A stretch of 64,000 nt of DNA from Pseudomonas sp. PH1b (GTDB taxonomy: Bacteria > Pseudomonadota > Gammaproteobacteria > Pseudomonadales > Pseudomonadaceae): positions 1 to 64,000 of the forward strand of contig NZ_AYMU01000020.1 in assembly GCF_000633395.1 (NCBI RefSeq), given 5' to 3'. Position numbers and translations under genes: made by a program. Shown here in pieces: positions 62,323 to 64,000 of the stretch; position 1 is the first letter of the stretch; every line of letters starts with the position of its first letter. A model generated the notes under the pieces. That model did not search any database. It was not told the origin of the DNA and saw nothing but the letters and a program-made list of their open reading frames with translations.

Positions 62323-62350
62323 CGGTATTTATCTAATTAAATAAATGCCG
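62323..62350. repeat. AT-rich imperfect palindrome
   Basis: CGGTATTTAT at 62323-62332 faces ATAAATGCCG at 62341-62350 around a TAATTA core in the 215-bp gap between the reductase and the ChaC gene. It could be an operator or a terminator-like hairpin. Confidence 0.5.
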
Positions 62351-62491
62351 GTAGGTTATATATATGCCTCCAACTTAAGTGGCCAGCGCTTAGTGGCACT
62401 TAACTTGCCTTGAAACATATGTGTCTTGCAGTTACTGCCAAGCGTTCTATTTAGTAACTTCTTTTACGCGGGGAGCCGAACGCTATTCGCC

Positions 62492-63142
62492 ATGACAGCC
62501 CTTGAATCCAGTTATCTGAATCTGGCTTATCCTCCCCGGCTCGACCTTGGGCCGCAGTTGACTCGCGAGCAGTTGCTCAACTCCATGCAGTCCACCATGT
62601 CCCGGCATAAAGGCGGCCCGGTCTGGCTGTTCGCCTACGGTTCATTGATCTGGCGTCCTGAGTGCTCGGCGGTGGAGCGTATGCGTGGGCGCGTGCATGG
62701 CTACCATCGGGGCCTGTACCTGTGGTCCCACGAACATCGCGGTACACCGGAGCGGCCGGGGCTGGTCTTCGGCCTGGACCGCGGCGGCTCCTGCAGCGGT
62801 TTTGCCTATCGCTTGCCGGAGGAGCAACTGGATGCTTCGCTGTATGCCCTGTGGCAGCGTGAGATGCCCTATCCCTCCTATCGCCCACACTGGCTCAACT
62901 GCCGTCTTGAGGATGGCAGCCTGGTGCAGGCCCTGGGGTTCGTGCTGGAGCGCCACCTGCCCAGCTACGCCGGCAACCTACCGGATCATGTGTTGAACCA
63001 GGTGTTCGAAAGCGCTTGCGGGCGTTATGGCACGACCCGCGACTACGTCGAGCAGACCGTCCAGGCCCTGCGCAGCCACGCCATGCCGGATCGCAACCTG
63101 GAGGCGCGGCTCAAGCGCTGCAAGACGTCGAGCGCCTGCTGA
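62492..63142 (+). CDS. ChaC family gamma-glutamylcyclotransferase
   Basis: 216 residues from the ATG at 62492. The fold start FAYGSLIWRPE (about 48-58) is the gamma-glutamyl-binding signature, and the catalytic acid lies in the WQREMPYPSYRP region (Glu124 or nearby). Known: ChaC releases 5-oxoproline from glutathione. Its upstream AT-rich region probably holds its promoter. Confidence 0.92.
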   Translation: MTALESSYLNLAYPPRLDLGPQLTREQLLNSMQSTMSRHKGGPVWLFAYGSLIWRPECSAVERMRGRVHGYHRGLYLWSHEHRGTPERPGLVFGLDRGGSCSGFAYRLPEEQLDASLYALWQREMPYPSYRPHWLNCRLEDGSLVQALGFVLERHLPSYAGNLPDHVLNQVFESACGRYGTTRDYVEQTVQALRSHAMPDRNLEARLKRCKTSSAC

Positions 63143-63175
63143 GCCGCTCTGCCCAGAGCGGCCCAGGAGTGTTTG

Positions 63176-63790
63176 TCAGTCGCCGTCCCCCGGCAACAAG
63201 TGTTCCTGAATCTTCTGGCTGCGAGACTCGGACAGCTGTCCCTTGTCGTCGAAGCGCAGCACGATCAACCAGTCATACACCGATTCCGGCCAGGATTTCT
63301 GCCCGGTCAACTTCTCGCCGTCGCCACCGAAAGCCTCGATCAGCTTGTAGATCTTCCCGTGGTGCCAGGCAATCAACAGGACCTGGGCCTGGTTGTCCTT
63401 GCCCAGGGACTTCACCAGCTTGTCGAACTCGTTGTTGTCATAGGGTTGTTCGATGTTCAGGTTCAGACGCTGGGCGAGCGGTACCAGGGTCAGTCGCGGG
63501 CGCGCGCTGTCCTTGCTGTCGCTGGTAGCGATCAGGCGCTGGGGAACCAGGCGCTGGCCTTCCAGTTGCAGCGGGTCAAAATACCTCCCATAGGCCTGGG
63601 CACGCTCCTCGCCCCTGGGGCTCAGGCCGCTGCCCTGGTCAGGTTTTTCCGCGTGGCGAACAATCAGCACGGTGGTATTGCGCAGCCCCTGCACATCCCG
63701 GGCAAGGTCCTGCGCCGGGGTGTGCATGGCCATCATCAATGCCGGTAGCGCCACCAGCCCCCGTAGTAGCTTGCGTAGCCTCATGCTCAT
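63176..63790 (-). CDS. Periplasmic histidine phosphatase family protein
   Basis: 204 residues from the ATG at 63790, which has AGAGG about 6 bases upstream; 63793 and 63784 are alternatives. A signal peptide (LLRGLVALPALMMAMHTPAQ) precedes the VLIVRHAEKPDQG motif (RHG-type catalytic His). The later part has LLIAWHHGKIYKLIEAFG with the second histidine. Secreted phosphohydrolase of unknown substrate. Confidence 0.85.
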   Translation of the reverse strand: MSMRLRKLLRGLVALPALMMAMHTPAQDLARDVQGLRNTTVLIVRHAEKPDQGSGLSPRGEERAQAYGRYFDPLQLEGQRLVPQRLIATSDSKDSARPRLTLVPLAQRLNLNIEQPYDNNEFDKLVKSLGKDNQAQVLLIAWHHGKIYKLIEAFGGDGEKLTGQKSWPESVYDWLIVLRFDDKGQLSESRSQKIQEHLLPGDGD

Positions 63791-63921
63791 CATTCGCCCT
63801 CTGGTTGGGGAAGGTGCTGCGCTCGAACCGCAGCGAAACCTGCCCATGATTGAAGACGAAAATGCCCTGAGGGGTGGGTGAGCCGGAAGAAAATCTTCAG
63901 CAGCACGCCACCGTGGCGGGC

Positions 63922-64000
63922 TCAGCGAACCTGCACCACCACCTTGCCCACGGCCTTGCGCTGGCCGAGATCGTCGATGGCTCGGGCAGCCTCGGCCAAT
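63922..64000 (-). CDS. Zinc-type alcohol dehydrogenase/quinone oxidoreductase, C-terminal end (partial)
   Basis: The last 25 codons, cut by the window edge: LAEAARAIDDLGQRKAVGKVVVQVR then stop. This end is typical of the NADPH:quinone reductase/MDR family. The start and catalytic domain lie beyond the window. Confidence 0.7.
   Translation of the reverse strand, partial: LAEAARAIDDLGQRKAVGKVVVQVR

Overview
The window is a stretch of a fluorescent-group Pseudomonas chromosome. The gene order from ubiK-glnK-amtB through sutA, xerC, dapF, lysA, cyaY, cyaA, argH, algR, hemC-hemD-hemX-hemY, algQ, algP, hemB, ppk/ppx, trxA, rho and ubiD is the conserved Pseudomonas order, and algP/algQ, SutA, Rnk, the KPAA-repeat protein and REP-type repeats are typical of the genus. 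No rRNA, tRNA or CRISPR array was found. The species cannot be named from what is visible.

Positions 1-13,836 are accessory DNA: the right-hand part of a large element inserted in comM (yifB). comM is cut after codon 282. The junction carries a TGT...ACA terminus and two 16-bp direct repeats, the layout of TnsB-binding sites in Tn7-superfamily elements; comM is a known target of the Tn6022/AbaR branch. The left end and the core transposase genes lie outside the window, but a TnsE-like gene sits at 8.7-10.5 kb. Cargo, left to right: small unknown genes; a compact three-gene operon (phosphoribosyltransferase-like protein, ORC/CDC6-type AAA+ ATPase, unknown alpha/beta protein) that converges on a SIR2-like gene and looks like an anti-phage module; a GFA-family protein; an adenine-N6 DNA methyltransferase divergent from a small HTH protein; the TnsE-like gene; a three-domain antitoxin-like protein without a visible toxin; a small unknown; a small membrane protein; and a frameshifted sirtuin.

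Positions 13,837-64,000 are core genome. Nitrogen control and ubiquinone (ubiK, glnK-amtB, yjbQ, sutA) come first, then a minus-strand operon lppL-lysA-dapF-DUF484-xerC-HAD, then cyaY/rnk and cyaA. argH and algR follow. The sensor kinase gene fimS/algZ, which normally lies between them, is reduced to a short 3' remnant still overlapping algR. The hemC-D-X-Y operon, a DsbB-like protein with an altered CxxC motif, algQ, an FKBP isomerase and algP follow, then an ABC-F protein, a small MscS channel and a LysE exporter. A four-gene envelope lipoprotein operon (COG3014, YcfL, LpoB, CsgG-like) is followed by a cytochrome c-FTR1 iron permease, elbB, a sterol desaturase, a DedA protein, hemB, convergent ppk/ppx, divergent trxA, rho, ubiD and a flavin/2Fe-2S reductase, a ChaC protein, a histidine phosphatase and the end of a quinone oxidoreductase gene.

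The core genes work in tetrapyrrole synthesis (hemB, hemC-Y), polyphosphate and cAMP signalling (ppk, ppx, cyaA), lysine/peptidoglycan precursors (dapF, lysA), envelope building and nitrogen sensing.
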